Below are positions 18,760 through 28,318 of a stretch of 64,000 bases of DNA, one piece after another (the stretch's first letter is position 1; each line of letters begins with the position of its first letter). This DNA is from Pseudidiomarina mangrovi (GTDB taxonomy: Bacteria > Pseudomonadota > Gammaproteobacteria > Enterobacterales > Alteromonadaceae), in contig NZ_RJLC01000010.1 of the NCBI RefSeq assembly GCF_003999375.1, positions 356,877 to 420,876 of the forward strand, given 5' to 3'. The notes under the pieces are model-generated. The model had not been told where the DNA came from. It did not search any database and saw only the letters and a list, made by a program, of their open reading frames with translations. The position numbers and the translations under genes were made by a program.

Positions 18760-18847
18760 GGAGTGTTCCTGATAAGTTATTATTGCGGCCAACATTACCC
18801 CAGCTTCGACAAAAAGTCGACGGGGTTGGCCGGGCCATGTGATGATT

Positions 18848-18863
18848 AACTTGTCCGACCATT
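18848..18863 (+). promoter_or_regulatory. Possible FadR operator in the dsbB-fadR intergenic region
   Basis: AACTTGTCCGACCATT matches the FadR consensus core (TGGTCCGACC) with one change and lies 80 bp before the fadR start. This would allow autoregulation of fadR. The call rests on motif similarity only. Confidence 0.5.
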
Positions 18864-18943
18864 ACAAAGACTGATAAAATCGCCAGCTAGACTATGATGT
18901 TCAACCTATATAGGTACAGATTATTCAAACCACAGGCCATTTC

Positions 18944-19654
18944 ATGTTAATCAAGGCACAGAGTCCAGCAGGCTTTGCTGAAGAATACATTGTAAAATCA
19001 ATCTGGAACGGTCATTTTGCGCCGGGCACGATTTTGCCTGCCGAACGCGAGTTATCAGAGCTGATTGGCGTGACCCGTACCACCTTGCGCGAAGTGTTGC
19101 AGCGCTTGGCCCGCGATGGCTGGCTGACTATTCAGCATGGTAAGCCAACACGAGTGAATAATTTCTGGGAAACCTCGGGTTTAAATATTTTGGAAACCTT
19201 GGCCCAACTCGACGAAGACGGCATGCCATTGTTAGTGGATCAATTGCTGTCAGCACGGACCAATATCAGTGCTATTTATATTCGCGGTGCGGTGCGCAAT
19301 GCGCCGGAGAAAGTCCGCGAATTGCTGATGCAAGCCAATGATCTGGCTGATACCGCAGAAGCCTTCAGTCAATATGATTACCGTCTGAACCACGATTTAG
19401 CGTTTGCCTCAGGCAACCCGATTTATGTGCTGGTGTTGAATGGTTTTAAAGGGCTGTATTCACGTATTGGTAACTTCTATTTCTCCAACCCAGAAGCGCG
19501 TCAATTAGCGCGCAAATATTACGCTGACTTACTGGCTAAAGCCGAGCAGGGTGAGAAGAACGACGCTGCATTATTAGTCCGCCAATACGGCTACGAATCA
19601 GGCAAAATATGGCAAAGCATGCGTGCTGATATTCCGACTGATCTGATTGGTTAA
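18944..19654 (+). CDS. fadR: Fatty acid metabolism regulator FadR
   Basis: FadR is a GntR-family regulator that represses fad genes and activates fabA/fabB; long-chain acyl-CoA releases it from DNA. The 236-aa protein (E. coli 239) starts [20 protein letters not shown]. The winged-helix region contains [20 protein letters not shown] with the recognition helix, and the C-terminal FCD-type helical acyl-CoA-binding domain follows ([20 protein letters not shown]). Candidate sites lie upstream of this gene and of fadD. Confidence 0.96.
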   Translation: MLIKAQSPAGFAEEYIVKSIWNGHFAPGTILPAERELSELIGVTRTTLREVLQRLARDGWLTIQHGKPTRVNNFWETSGLNILETLAQLDEDGMPLLVDQLLSARTNISAIYIRGAVRNAPEKVRELLMQANDLADTAEAFSQYDYRLNHDLAFASGNPIYVLVLNGFKGLYSRIGNFYFSNPEARQLARKYYADLLAKAEQGEKNDAALLVRQYGYESGKIWQSMRADIPTDLIG

Positions 19655-19669
19655 CTCTCTTTGTGTCAT

Positions 19670-19699
19670 AAAAAAGGCGGCCTATGGGCCGCCTTTTTT
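19670..19699. terminator. Bidirectional terminator between fadR and sodB
   Basis: The stem GGCGGCC/GGCCGCC with a TATG loop is flanked by A6 on the left and T6 on the right, so it can end transcription of both convergent genes. Confidence 0.92.
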
Positions 19700-19714
19700 G
19701 TTGCGCTGTGCAGA

Positions 19715-20296
19715 TTACGCGAAGTTTTCGTTCACGAAGTCCCAGTTGACCAGATTCCAGAACGCATTCATGTAGGTTGGACGCGCGTTGCGGTAGTCAA
19801 CGTAGTAAGCGTGTTCCCATACGTCAACAGTTAACAGTGCTTTGATGCTGCTGTCGGTCAAGGTTGAGCCAGCGTTGCTAGTATTGACGATGTCTACGCC
19901 ACCGTCAGCAGTTTTCACTAACCAGGTCCAGCCTGAGCCGAAGTTGTTCAGGGCGTTAGCGGTGAACTCTTCTTTGAACTTGTCAAAAGAACCCCATTTA
20001 GCATTAATCGCATCGGCAACTTTACCGGTTGCTGCGCCGCCGCCATTTGGGCTCAAGCAATGCCAGTAGAAGGTGTGGTTCCAGACTTGTGCTGAGTTGT
20101 TGAAAATACCACCTTTTGAGCTTTTAACGATATCTTCCAGCGACTTGCCTTCAAACTCAGTACCTTTGATACCGTCGTTGAGCTTGGTCACGTAGGTTTG
20201 ATGATGCTTACCGTAGTGGTAGTCAATGGTTTCAGCAGAAATATGTGGCTCGAGTGCGTCTTTCGCATACGGTAGAGCAGGTAATTCGAATGCCAT
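19715..20296 (-). CDS. sodB: Superoxide dismutase [Fe]
   Basis: A cytoplasmic superoxide dismutase of 193 aa, the same length as E. coli SodB. Metal ligands are visible in the N-terminal [10 protein letters not shown] region, in VWNHTFYW and in [14 protein letters not shown]. The residue pattern ([20 protein letters not shown]) is of the Fe type. It converges with fadR at the shared terminator and is divergent from grxD. Confidence 0.96.
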   Translation of the reverse strand: MAFELPALPYAKDALEPHISAETIDYHYGKHHQTYVTKLNDGIKGTEFEGKSLEDIVKSSKGGIFNNSAQVWNHTFYWHCLSPNGGGAATGKVADAINAKWGSFDKFKEEFTANALNNFGSGWTWLVKTADGGVDIVNTSNAGSTLTDSSIKALLTVDVWEHAYYVDYRNARPTYMNAFWNLVNWDFVNENFA

Positions 20297-20475
20297 GTGG
20301 ACTCTCCATTGTTAGTCATGAATGATTTGTTCGGGTCGTATTAGTTTAGCATTGAATACGACCGTTGCAGTCTCTATATACCTACATAGTGGCAAATTAG
20401 TTTATTTCAAGGGCAAGGCAAATTTGTTTTGTGGTAGACTACGCGCCGATCGTTGACCATCAACTAGAGGTGATC

Positions 20476-20811
20476 ATGGAAACTATTGAAAAAATTAAGC
20501 AGCAAATCGCCGAACACCCCATTTTGCTTTACATGAAAGGTTCGCCAAAGCTACCCAGCTGTGGTTTTTCATCGCAAGCGTCGCAAGTACTGATGGCCTG
20601 TGGCCAGCCGTTCGCGTATGTGGATATCTTACAGAACCCAGATATTCGTGCCGAGTTGCCGAAATATGCTGATTGGCCCACCTTCCCACAACTGTGGATT
20701 GAAGGTGAACTAGTAGGCGGCTGCGACATTATCATGGAAATGTATCAGCAAGGTGAGCTGCAGCAAATCATTAGCGATGTTGCTGCGCGTCACCCAGCGC
20801 CGAGCGAATAA
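20476..20811 (+). CDS. grxD: Monothiol glutaredoxin Grx4
   Basis: A 111-aa monothiol glutaredoxin that binds and transfers [2Fe-2S] clusters with glutathione and BolA partners. The active site CGFS is at residues 29-32 (KLPSCGFSSQAS); WPTFPQLWIEGELVGGCDI is the glutathione-binding part. The start at 20476 (METIEKIKQQ) is preceded by AGAGG 5 nt upstream; the frame is open from 20431 without support. Confidence 0.95.
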   Translation: METIEKIKQQIAEHPILLYMKGSPKLPSCGFSSQASQVLMACGQPFAYVDILQNPDIRAELPKYADWPTFPQLWIEGELVGGCDIIMEMYQQGELQQIISDVAARHPAPSE

Positions 20812-20816
20812 GTCGC

Positions 20817-21452
20817 TTATTTTGCGTGTTTCAGATCCGGCCTGATGAAGTAATAGAGAATCAGGCTGGTGATGGCGCCTAAGGTATCCATTAACATATC
20901 TTTTTGCGCATCCCACTGATCGCCCTGCGAGCCTAAGAACTCAATACCGGCGTCGCCACCATAATACTGGGCGAACCACCATTCAATAATCTCATAGCCT
21001 GCGGCGACACTCATAATCATAAATAAGCCGAAAAATAGCGCGGTTTTGAAGGTTGCCAATTGCTTACGAAGTAAGAATTCCACCGCCGGATAGGCATAAA
21101 AACCAATCACAAAATGGGCGATACGGTCGTAATGATTGCGACCCTCTAAGCCGGTAAGTTCGCCGAACCAATCAAAGGGTACTTCAGCAAAGGTGTAATG
21201 AGCGCCAATGGTATGCATGATCAGCCAGCCGGCCATCAGGGTGTAGGCCACGTTGCTGAACTGGAAGCGCTGGTAGGTCACGACGATGATAAGGAACACC
21301 ACAATGACCGGAATCATCTCGGCAATCCAAACATCCATCATGGCGGGGTTGATAACCGACCACACCATCAGCGCTACGATGGCTAATGCTAAGGCATATG
21401 GGTAGCGGCGCAGGTTATTGGTCGAGCTCGGATTCTGAGAGGTCGTTGTCAT
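20817..21452 (-). CDS. DUF2238 inner-membrane protein (YjdF-like)
   Basis: A 211-aa membrane protein with about six helices that matches the DUF2238/YjdF family: [38 protein letters not shown] and the conserved [14 protein letters not shown]. Its function is unknown. The start at 21452 ([10 protein letters not shown]) has AAGG 9 nt upstream and lies within the 3' end of rnt, giving a 38-bp overlap in another frame. Confidence 0.85.
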   Translation of the reverse strand: MTTTSQNPSSTNNLRRYPYALALAIVALMVWSVINPAMMDVWIAEMIPVIVVFLIIVVTYQRFQFSNVAYTLMAGWLIMHTIGAHYTFAEVPFDWFGELTGLEGRNHYDRIAHFVIGFYAYPAVEFLLRKQLATFKTALFFGLFMIMSVAAGYEIIEWWFAQYYGGDAGIEFLGSQGDQWDAQKDMLMDTLGAITSLILYYFIRPDLKHAK

Positions 21453-22104
21453 CGCTGGCATCCTTATTGTTATTGTTGTTATCGGTGCTGTTGTGACCAC
21501 TAAGCGGCCAGCCACCGAGTTGTTGGTAGCGATTCACCATAAAGCAAAACAGTTCGGCGGTGCGCTCGGTATCGTATAGCGCAGAATGAGCCTGCTGTCC
21601 ATCAAAGGCAATGCCGGCGGCTTGGCAAGCTTTTGCTAGCACCGTTTGGCCTAACGTTAGCGCCGATAGTGCAGCGGTATCAAAGGTCACAAAAGGGTGG
21701 AATGGGTTGCGTTTAATGGCTGAACGTTCGGCGGCTGCCATCATAAAATTGTGGTCAAAGGTGGCATTGTGCCCCACTAACACACAGCGCTGGCAATCCA
21801 CGTCTTTCTGCGATTTGCGGATCAGTTTGAAGATTTCTTTGAGTGCCTCGCTTTCTGGCACGGCACCACGTAGCGGCTGGTAGGGGTCGATGCCATTGAA
21901 ATCTAGTGCCGCTTGTTCAAGGTTGGCGCCCGCAAACGGCTCGACATGAAAGTGAATGGTCTGGTCCAGCTGCAGTAAACCCTGCTCATCAAAGCGCAGG
22001 GTGACTGCAGCGATTTCCAGCAGAGCGTCGGTGCGGGCATTGAAGCCTGCAGTTTCGACGTCGACCACCACTGGTAGGTAGCCGCGAAAGCGTTGTTTCA
22101 TCAT
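21415..22104 (-). CDS. rnt: Ribonuclease T
   Basis: RNase T is a DEDDh 3'-5' exonuclease that matures the 3' ends of tRNA and 23S/5S rRNA. Exo I is [10 protein letters not shown] (D15, E17), Exo [13 protein letters not shown], and Exo [16 protein letters not shown] with the catalytic His. Length is 229 aa (E. coli 215); the extra residues are a low-complexity Asn/Asp/Ser tail ([20 protein letters not shown]) coded in the overlap region with the next gene. The ATG overlaps the gloA stop. Confidence 0.95.
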   Translation of the reverse strand: MMKQRFRGYLPVVVDVETAGFNARTDALLEIAAVTLRFDEQGLLQLDQTIHFHVEPFAGANLEQAALDFNGIDPYQPLRGAVPESEALKEIFKLIRKSQKDVDCQRCVLVGHNATFDHNFMMAAAERSAIKRNPFHPFVTFDTAALSALTLGQTVLAKACQAAGIAFDGQQAHSALYDTERTAELFCFMVNRYQQLGGWPLSGHNSTDNNNNNKDASDDNDLSESELDQ

Positions 22105-22484
22105 TTGCGTTCAATCAACTCAATGGCGTAACCATCCGGGTCGCGCACGAAGGCAATCACGGTGTTGCCACCTTTGACTGGGCCTGGCTCGCGATACACT
22201 TCGCCACCAGCGGCTTTGATGCGGTCGCAAGTGGCGTAGATATCTTCTACACCAATGGCGATGTGACCATAGGCGCCACCCATCTCGTATTTATCAACGC
22301 CCCAATTATAGGTCAATTCCAACACCGTGTGGTTAGCTTCATCGCCGTAACCGACAAACGCAAGGGTGTATTTATAGGCTTCGTTCTCGCTTTGGCGCAG
22401 CAGTTGCATACCCATGACATTGGTATAGAAAGCGATAGAACGGTCCAAATCACCGACTCGTAACATGGTGTGTAACATGCGCAT
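22101..22484 (-). CDS. gloA: Lactoylglutathione lyase (glyoxalase I)
   Basis: GloA converts the hemithioacetal of methylglyoxal and glutathione to S-lactoylglutathione. The 127-aa vicinal-oxygen-chelate protein shows the Ni-type ligands: His in [16 protein letters not shown], Glu in VLELTYNWG, His in AYGHIAIGV and Glu in GYAIELIE. It is translationally coupled to rnt (4-bp overlap). Confidence 0.96.
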   Translation of the reverse strand: MRMLHTMLRVGDLDRSIAFYTNVMGMQLLRQSENEAYKYTLAFVGYGDEANHTVLELTYNWGVDKYEMGGAYGHIAIGVEDIYATCDRIKAAGGEVYREPGPVKGGNTVIAFVRDPDGYAIELIERK

Positions 22485-22624
22485 AGCGTACTCCTTAGTT
22501 ATGCTGTTAAGGCTTGCGGATAATTATGGCGTATTTATATCATATTTAACGAGCAGCGGGGATTGAACTTGTTGCTGATTGTGAATAGTGGTAGCCTGTT
22601 TCGCAGCACATCAGAGGGTAGCGC

Positions 22625-23017
22625 ATGCGACAATACGGGCTCATGATCATTGTGGTTGTACAGCTGGTTTTGGCCGGTTTTGTAAGCCCTGTGCACGGCT
22701 CTTCGCATGATTCTGCACACAGTCAGCATGCTAGTCAGCAGAGCATAGAACAAGCTAATAGCCATCACCTTTTGCATCATATTGGCCAGCCCCATGAGCA
22801 CCATACCGAGCATCCCGAGTACTTTAAAATCAGTTATAGCGATGCTGCATTTGAGCACAGCAACCCGCACCATGATCGCGGCTTACCGGTACTGGCAACG
22901 TTAACGCTTCCGTTAGTCATGGCGGCGCCCGCTATCTTTCAACGCACGGCACTGAGCCAATCGTGGCTTGCACCTATTTTATCCGATCAAAAACCACCAC
23001 CCAGACAATACCTTTAG
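22625..23017 (+). CDS. His-rich small secreted/membrane protein of the RND metal-efflux cluster
   Basis: A 130-aa protein not assigned to a family by eye. It has an N-terminal signal or membrane segment (MIIVVVQLVLAGFVSPVHG), then a strongly His-rich stretch (residues about 27-80, including SHHLLHH, HEHHTEH and NPHHDRG), and a second hydrophobic segment (LATLTLPLVMAAPAIF). The His clusters suggest binding of Zn, Cu, Ni or Co in the periplasm. It precedes the adaptor and pump genes in the same direction, so it is probably part of the metal-efflux operon. Confidence 0.65.
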   Translation: MRQYGLMIIVVVQLVLAGFVSPVHGSSHDSAHSQHASQQSIEQANSHHLLHHIGQPHEHHTEHPEYFKISYSDAAFEHSNPHHDRGLPVLATLTLPLVMAAPAIFQRTALSQSWLAPILSDQKPPPRQYL

Positions 23018-23082
23018 CACACACTTAATTGGCACTGCGCGAACGCCGCATTGCCTGTTGCTTTGCTAATTACGGAACTGTC

Positions 23083-23664
23083 ATGAAAACTCTTACATCC
23101 ATTGCTGTCGGCATGATTGCCGCAGTTGCCGTGGCCTTGGTCACGCCAATACTTTTTGCCGCACCTGGTGCACATGGCCCTAATGGTGAGCATATTGAGA
23201 TATCGCGCGACACCGCTGGTACCCAACATCCACGTTTTGAAGCCGCTACCGAGCAGGTTGAGCTAGTCGGTGAATTACAGGCCGATGGCCTGCGTGTGTA
23301 CTTGCATGAATTTGCTAGTAATACCCCCATTAATGATGCCGATATGACCCTAGATTATGACGGCTTTAACCTAAGCGCTGCGTATGACACCGAGCATGGC
23401 CATTATGTGATCGCTGATGCGGCGCTGGTGGCACGTTTGCAACAACCCGGTGAGCATAATCTGTTGCTGACAGTATTGAGTGCGCAGATCGCTGATTTAG
23501 TGCCGGCTAGTTTGATCATTGCTGAGCAGCAGGCTGCTGACCAGCACGGGTACGATGATCATGGCCATGTACCTTGGGGCTGGTTGGGCGCTTTACTGGT
23601 CGCATTGGTTGGCGGCGTTTGGCTCGGTCGTACCAGCAAAGCGCGCGCGGAGGTGATGGCATGA
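23083..23664 (+). CDS. Uncharacterised membrane-anchored periplasmic protein of the RND metal-efflux cluster
   Basis: A 193-aa protein with a signal peptide (cleavage after LFA), a periplasmic Ig/carboxypeptidase-regulatory-like beta domain (LHEFASNTPINDADMTLDYD), a His-containing stretch (DQHGYDDHGHVPWGW) and one C-terminal helix (LGALLVALVGGVWLG). The mature N-terminus [13 protein letters not shown] is nearly identical to that of the next protein. The start is ATG 23083 (GGA 6 nt upstream). Its stop overlaps the adaptor ATG by 4 bp. Function is unknown; a metal-sensing or metal-delivery part of the pump is possible. Confidence 0.7.
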   Translation: MKTLTSIAVGMIAAVAVALVTPILFAAPGAHGPNGEHIEISRDTAGTQHPRFEAATEQVELVGELQADGLRVYLHEFASNTPINDADMTLDYDGFNLSAAYDTEHGHYVIADAALVARLQQPGEHNLLLTVLSAQIADLVPASLIIAEQQAADQHGYDDHGHVPWGWLGALLVALVGGVWLGRTSKARAEVMA

Positions 23665-24764
23665 AACGAACATTTTTAGTCACCCTGATTGTTATTGCCA
23701 CCAGTAATCTGTGGGCAGCTCCTGGCGCCCATGGTCCGAATGGCGAGCATCTTGATACCAACAGCAGCGTTGACGGTAGTTGGGGTCGGCAAAGTGATGG
23801 TAGCGTAGCGTTGTCAATGCGCCAACAGGCGGTATTGGGGGTGCGTACGGAGCTAACCATGAGCCAGTCAGTAGCTACCACGGTGCAGTTAGCAGCTATG
23901 GTACGCGCCCATCCACGCGGACATGCGTTAGTCCAGCCCAGTAGCGATGGGCGTATTAGTACGGTGGCGATGCAGTTACCACTGACTGGTGATTGGGTTG
24001 AACAGGGTCAAGCATTGGCCTATTTGCAATTTCAGGACAATGCTTATGAACAAGCAAGCCAGAGCAGTGAATTAGCTGCAATTCGTTATCAGTTAGCCCA
24101 GACCGAGCGTGATTTGAAGCGTCTACAAGCCCTTGATGAGCTGGCTGATCAGCAAAGTGTTGAACGTCTAAAAACTCAGTTACAGAGCTTATTGGCACAA
24201 GAGCAAGCGCTACAAACCGGGCTGGAGTTACCTGAGCCGCTGCGGGCACCTATCAGTGGTTATGTCATCAATCACGGTGTACGTAATGGCCAATGGGTAG
24301 AGGCGGGAACCACCTTGTTTGAAGTGGTGTCGGCTGATCAGCGCCTGCTTGAGGTCAGCGCTGATCAGCAGCTATCTGCGGCAGCTATTACTGCGGCGCG
24401 TTTTACCGACCGTCCCGGTGAACTGGTGTTACGCGGTGTGGCACCTGCTATCCAGCAAGGCTTACAACAGCTGATCTTTGAGTACCAAGCGGATGGTAGT
24501 GAGCCATTATTGATTGATCAACCCCTGGAAATTGTGGCGCTGCTGGATCAGCAGCAACAAGGCGTGGTGCTGCCGGCTGATGCGGTCGTGCGTAATAATG
24601 CCAATCTGCCGGTGGTATGGCTCAAGGTCAGTGCTGAACGCTTTATGCCGCAAGAAGTGCGTTATCACGCCATTGGTGCGGGGCAGGTGGTTATTGTTGC
24701 TGGGCTCAGCGACGGTCAACGGGTAGTGGTGCAAGCAGCTTCACGGATCAATCAGGTCCGCTAG
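23661..24764 (+). CDS. RND efflux periplasmic adaptor (membrane fusion protein)
   Basis: A 367-aa adaptor that links the RND pump to an outer-membrane channel. It starts at ATG 23661, overlapping the previous stop. The signal peptide ends LWA, and the mature N-terminus is [13 protein letters not shown]. The order lipoyl half-motif ([20 protein letters not shown]), alpha-hairpin (about residues 125-190), second lipoyl half ([20 protein letters not shown]), beta-barrel, and membrane-proximal domain is that of CzcB/CusB-type proteins. It lies 8 bp before the pump gene. Confidence 0.9.
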   Translation: MKRTFLVTLIVIATSNLWAAPGAHGPNGEHLDTNSSVDGSWGRQSDGSVALSMRQQAVLGVRTELTMSQSVATTVQLAAMVRAHPRGHALVQPSSDGRISTVAMQLPLTGDWVEQGQALAYLQFQDNAYEQASQSSELAAIRYQLAQTERDLKRLQALDELADQQSVERLKTQLQSLLAQEQALQTGLELPEPLRAPISGYVINHGVRNGQWVEAGTTLFEVVSADQRLLEVSADQQLSAAAITAARFTDRPGELVLRGVAPAIQQGLQQLIFEYQADGSEPLLIDQPLEIVALLDQQQQGVVLPADAVVRNNANLPVVWLKVSAERFMPQEVRYHAIGAGQVVIVAGLSDGQRVVVQAASRINQVR

Positions 24765-24772
24765 GAGGGCTT

Positions 24773-27700
24773 ATGTTTAGTCAATTAGTTCGCATTAGCT
24801 TACAGCAACGCATGGTGGTGCTGGTGCTGGCGCTGTTAACCATGGTCTATGGCTGGTGGCAATCGCAACAACTTGCAGTCGACGTGTTTCCTGATTTGAA
24901 CAAGCCGGTGATCACGATTTTGACCGAAGCGGGCGGCATGGCGCCGGAAGAAGTGGAGCAATTGGTCAGTTTTCCATTGGAAAACCTCATCAACGGTGTC
25001 ACTGGGGTAACCCGGGTGCGCTCGGTCAGTGGCATTGGCTTATCGGTGTTATATGTCGAGTTTGACTGGGATACCGATATCTATCGTAATCGGCAGTTGG
25101 TAGCCGAACGTCTTGATTTAGCCAGCAGTCAATTGCCGCCTGGCGTTACTCCTATGATGGGCCCGGTATCGTCGATTATGGGTGAAATCATGCTGATTGC
25201 CTTGCCGCTTAGCGAGCAGGGCGGGGTCAACCCGATGATTGCCCGCGAATACGCCGACTTTGTGCTACGCCCGCGCTTATTAGCGATTGCCGGTATTTCT
25301 CAGGTGATCCCAATTGGCGGTGAAGTACGACAACTGCAAGTGATTCCCGATACGCGCAAAATGCGCGCTTACGGTGTCAGTATTGAACAACTGCGGCAAG
25401 CCCTCAGCGATTATGCCAGTAATATTGGCGGTGGCTTTGTTGATCAGGGTGATCGCGAATATCTCGTTCGTCATTTAGGTCGTAGTTTGGTCGTGAGTGA
25501 CTTAGAGCAATTGGCGGTGAGCTGGCAACAGCAGCAACCGTTGCGCTTAGGTGAGATTGCCGAGGTACGCTATGGTGCCGCAGTGAAGCGTGGCGATGGT
25601 GGCTTTAATGGTGAAGCGGCGGTCATTATCAACGTACAGAAGCAGCCTGGCGCTGATACTGTGGCGCTGACTGAGCAGGTCGAGCAGGCGCTGGCCGAGC
25701 TCAGCCAAGGTTTACCGGCTGGACTTGCAGAACCCACGGTGCTATTTCGCCAGGCCGACTTCATTGAGGCGTCTATTGATAACGTCAGCGAAGCCTTGCG
25801 AGATGGTGCCATTTTAGTGGTGATCATTCTGTTTGTGTTTCTGTTGTCGGTGCGCACCACGGTGATCTCGTTGGTGGCCATACCCTTGTCGCTGGCCATT
25901 GCGGTATTAGTATTTCAGTGGCTGGGGCAGACCATCAATGTCATGACTTTAGGCGGCTTAGCCATAGCTATTGGCGAACTGGTCGATGATTCGGTGGTTG
26001 ATGTGGAGAATATTCTGCGCCGGCTGAAACAAAATTATCAGCGCAACGAGCCACTTAGCGTGTTTCAGGTGGTGTGGCAGGCCAGTGTTGAAGTGCGCAG
26101 TGGTATCGTTTATGCGACAGCTATTGTGGTGTTGGTATTTATTCCGTTGTTCGCTTTGCCCGGCATTGAAGGGCGGCTATTCTCGCCACTTGGGGTGGCC
26201 TATATAGTCGCCATTTTGGCGTCGTTGTTGGTGTCGATGACCATCACCCCAGTGCTGTGCTACTGGCTGCTCCCCCATGTTAAAACCCTCCGGCAACAAG
26301 ATAGTGGCTTAGTGCTACGGCTTAAGCGTTGGCAGGCGGCGTGGTTAGCTTTCGCGTTGCCGCGGGCACGGACACTGCTGCTGAGTTTTGTTGCGGTGAC
26401 GGTGCTTGCGGTGGGGTCTATTAGCTGGCTGCCACGGGCATTTTTGCCAGCATTTAATGAAGGGTCGCTGGTGTTGGGGGTAATTTTTTCGCCATCTACC
26501 TCGCTGGCTGAATCCAATCGCCTAGCAGCGCTGGCGGAAGAATTGTTGCTGAGTGTGCCAGAAGTTCGCCAAGTAGGGCGCCGTACAGGTCGCGCCGAAC
26601 AGGATGAACATGCGGAGGGGGTACATGCATCAGAGCTCGATGTGGATTTAATTCCGTCGGAGCGCTCGCGCGACGAGGTGTTGGCCGATATTCGCCAAGC
26701 GTTGTCGGTGATCCCTGGTCAAGTTGCTATCGGTCAACCGATTTCGCATCGACTGGACCATTTATTGTCGGGTGTCCGCGCGCAACTGGTGGTGAAGGTG
26801 TTTGCCGATGATTTCGATAGCATGCAGCAAATCGCTAATGGTCTGCGCGAGCAACTCACTGTGATTCCTGGACTCGTCGATATCAGCGTGGAGCAACAAG
26901 TATTGATTCCACAGATCAGCGTCAACCTGCGCCATGATCAACTGGCCCGCTATGGGCTGACCCCCGGCGCCGCGTTACAGCAACTGCAGTTATTGACAGA
27001 GGGGCAGGCAGTTAGCGAGCTCATTGATGGCGTGAAACGCTATGATTTGTTGCTGCGGCTACCGGATCAACAACGCGGACCACAGCAACTGGCGCAGCAA
27101 TTGATTAGCAGCCCCAGTGGCATGATCCCGGTGGGGTTGATTGCTGACATTGCCGAAACCGATGGCCCCAATCAGATTCTGCGTGAGAATGGTCGTCGGC
27201 GTATTGCAGTGTATGCCAATACCACCAGCGACGCCGATGTTGAGCAGATATTGGCTAGTGTGCGTGAGCAAACCGCGGCACTTAGTTTGCCCGATGGCGC
27301 TTTTATTGCCATTGAAGGGCAGTTTTTAGCGCAAGAACGAGCCATGCAATTATTGGTCTTGCTCGGGTTGTTATCATTTGCGCTGATTTTTCTGGTGCTG
27401 TACGTGCGTTATAACTCGTGGGTATTGGCCAGCATTATTATGGCGAGCTTACCGATGGCGCTACTCGGCGCCGTATTCGCCATGTGGCTGACAGGCTTAC
27501 CGCTATCGGTGGCTACCGTCATTGGCTTCATTACGGTGACTGGAATAGCGGCGCGTAACGGTATCCTGAAGGTCAGCCATTACTTAAACTTGCAGCGCTT
27601 TGAGGGTGAAACCTTTGGTGTAGAACTGTTGGTTCGCGGCGCACAAGAACGCCTAGCCCCGGTGATGATGACCTCTATGGTCACCGCATTTGCGTTGATT

Positions 27701-27883
27701 CCACTGTTGTTAGCTGCTGATCAGCCTGGTAAGGAGATTTTACACCCTGTTGCGGTGGTGATTTTCTCGGGATTGATCAGCTCAACGTTATTAGATTTGT
27801 TATTAACCCCGCTGCTATTTGCGTTATTCGGTCGAGAGCCGAGTCGCAACTGGCAACAAACCGCGTCTGACGCATTAGTGTAA
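24773..27883 (+). CDS. Heavy-metal-type RND efflux pump (CzcA/CusA family)
   Basis: A 1036-aa inner-membrane proton-driven pump with the RND layout: TM1, periplasmic loop, TM2-6, central region, TM7, loop, TM8-12. Early motifs ([38 protein letters not shown]) are of the heavy-metal (HME) branch rather than AcrB. TM4 carries [20 protein letters not shown] with several acidic residues suited to proton relay. The metal cannot be told from sequence. The cluster has the adaptor but no TolC-like outer-membrane component, so a channel must come from elsewhere. Confidence 0.9.
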   Translation: MFSQLVRISLQQRMVVLVLALLTMVYGWWQSQQLAVDVFPDLNKPVITILTEAGGMAPEEVEQLVSFPLENLINGVTGVTRVRSVSGIGLSVLYVEFDWDTDIYRNRQLVAERLDLASSQLPPGVTPMMGPVSSIMGEIMLIALPLSEQGGVNPMIAREYADFVLRPRLLAIAGISQVIPIGGEVRQLQVIPDTRKMRAYGVSIEQLRQALSDYASNIGGGFVDQGDREYLVRHLGRSLVVSDLEQLAVSWQQQQPLRLGEIAEVRYGAAVKRGDGGFNGEAAVIINVQKQPGADTVALTEQVEQALAELSQGLPAGLAEPTVLFRQADFIEASIDNVSEALRDGAILVVIILFVFLLSVRTTVISLVAIPLSLAIAVLVFQWLGQTINVMTLGGLAIAIGELVDDSVVDVENILRRLKQNYQRNEPLSVFQVVWQASVEVRSGIVYATAIVVLVFIPLFALPGIEGRLFSPLGVAYIVAILASLLVSMTITPVLCYWLLPHVKTLRQQDSGLVLRLKRWQAAWLAFALPRARTLLLSFVAVTVLAVGSISWLPRAFLPAFNEGSLVLGVIFSPSTSLAESNRLAALAEELLLSVPEVRQVGRRTGRAEQDEHAEGVHASELDVDLIPSERSRDEVLADIRQALSVIPGQVAIGQPISHRLDHLLSGVRAQLVVKVFADDFDSMQQIANGLREQLTVIPGLVDISVEQQVLIPQISVNLRHDQLARYGLTPGAALQQLQLLTEGQAVSELIDGVKRYDLLLRLPDQQRGPQQLAQQLISSPSGMIPVGLIADIAETDGPNQILRENGRRRIAVYANTTSDADVEQILASVREQTAALSLPDGAFIAIEGQFLAQERAMQLLVLLGLLSFALIFLVLYVRYNSWVLASIIMASLPMALLGAVFAMWLTGLPLSVATVIGFITVTGIAARNGILKVSHYLNLQRFEGETFGVELLVRGAQERLAPVMMTSMVTAFALIPLLLAADQPGKEILHPVAVVIFSGLISSTLLDLLLTPLLFALFGREPSRNWQQTASDALV

Positions 27884-27901
27884 CTACGGAGACTGAAAAT
27901 A

Positions 27902-28267
27902 ATGAAAGGTTTAATGAGCGTATTATTGGCGGCGTTGTTAATGGTATCAGCGCCGAGTATTGCCCATAGTGACGCTAAGGCGTTACATGGTGGGCAAGTG
28001 CAAGTGTCCCATGATATGGAGTTTGAGTTGGTGCATAGCGCTGAGCTACTGACGTTGTATGTGCGGGACCACGGTAAGCCGCTACCAAGTGCCGACCTGA
28101 AAGCGCGGATCACTGTATTGAGTGGCGGCAAAAAACACGAATCAACCATGACCAGCGATGGTGCCGATGCTTTAGTGGCGACTATTGCAGTCACCGACAA
28201 AGCAGTAGTGATTGTTCAGTTAGAAGAAGACGGTCATCACCCAGTAACAGTGCGCTTCAGTTTGTAA
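27902..28267 (+). CDS. Small secreted protein at the end of the RND metal-efflux cluster
   Basis: A 121-aa protein with a signal peptide (cleavage about SIAHS), then a predicted beta-rich domain beginning KALHGGQVQVSHDMEFELV and containing LYVRDHGKPL and GHHPVTVRF. Similar small HGG-containing proteins accompany heavy-metal RND operons; no enzymatic motif is seen. It starts 18 bp after the pump gene and is likely in the same transcript. A periplasmic metal-binding role is inferred from context and its histidines. Confidence 0.7.
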   Translation: MKGLMSVLLAALLMVSAPSIAHSDAKALHGGQVQVSHDMEFELVHSAELLTLYVRDHGKPLPSADLKARITVLSGGKKHESTMTSDGADALVATIAVTDKAVVIVQLEEDGHHPVTVRFSL

Positions 28268-28273
28268 TACTGT

Positions 28274-28318
28274 TTTGTGCGAGTTTATAAGTCTGTTTTG
28301 TCTTTAAACTCGCACAAA
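28274..28318. repeat. 14-bp inverted repeat spanning the nth stop codon
   Basis: TTTGTGCGAGTTTA (28274-28287) and TAAACTCGCACAAA (28305-28318) are perfect reverse complements with a 17-nt loop. The right arm codes the last residues of Nth (CEFK) and the left arm includes its stop codon. No T-run follows on either strand, so it is not a textbook intrinsic terminator, though it could limit read-through between the convergent efflux operon and nth. Confidence 0.7.

Noticed and set aside
22535..22873. 112-aa minus-strand frame opposite the His-rich protein
   Set aside because: The plus-strand frame has a signal peptide, His clusters and operon context; the minus frame shows none of these.
26990..27016. 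GGGGCAGGCAGTTAG inside the RND pump gene as a further repeat copy
   Set aside because: Only part of the element matches and the residues (EGQAVSEL) fit the family sequence; treated as coincidence.
27721..28200. 159-aa minus-strand frame across the end of the pump gene and the 121-aa gene
   Set aside because: It is antisense to two supported genes, with no recognisable domain or SD.
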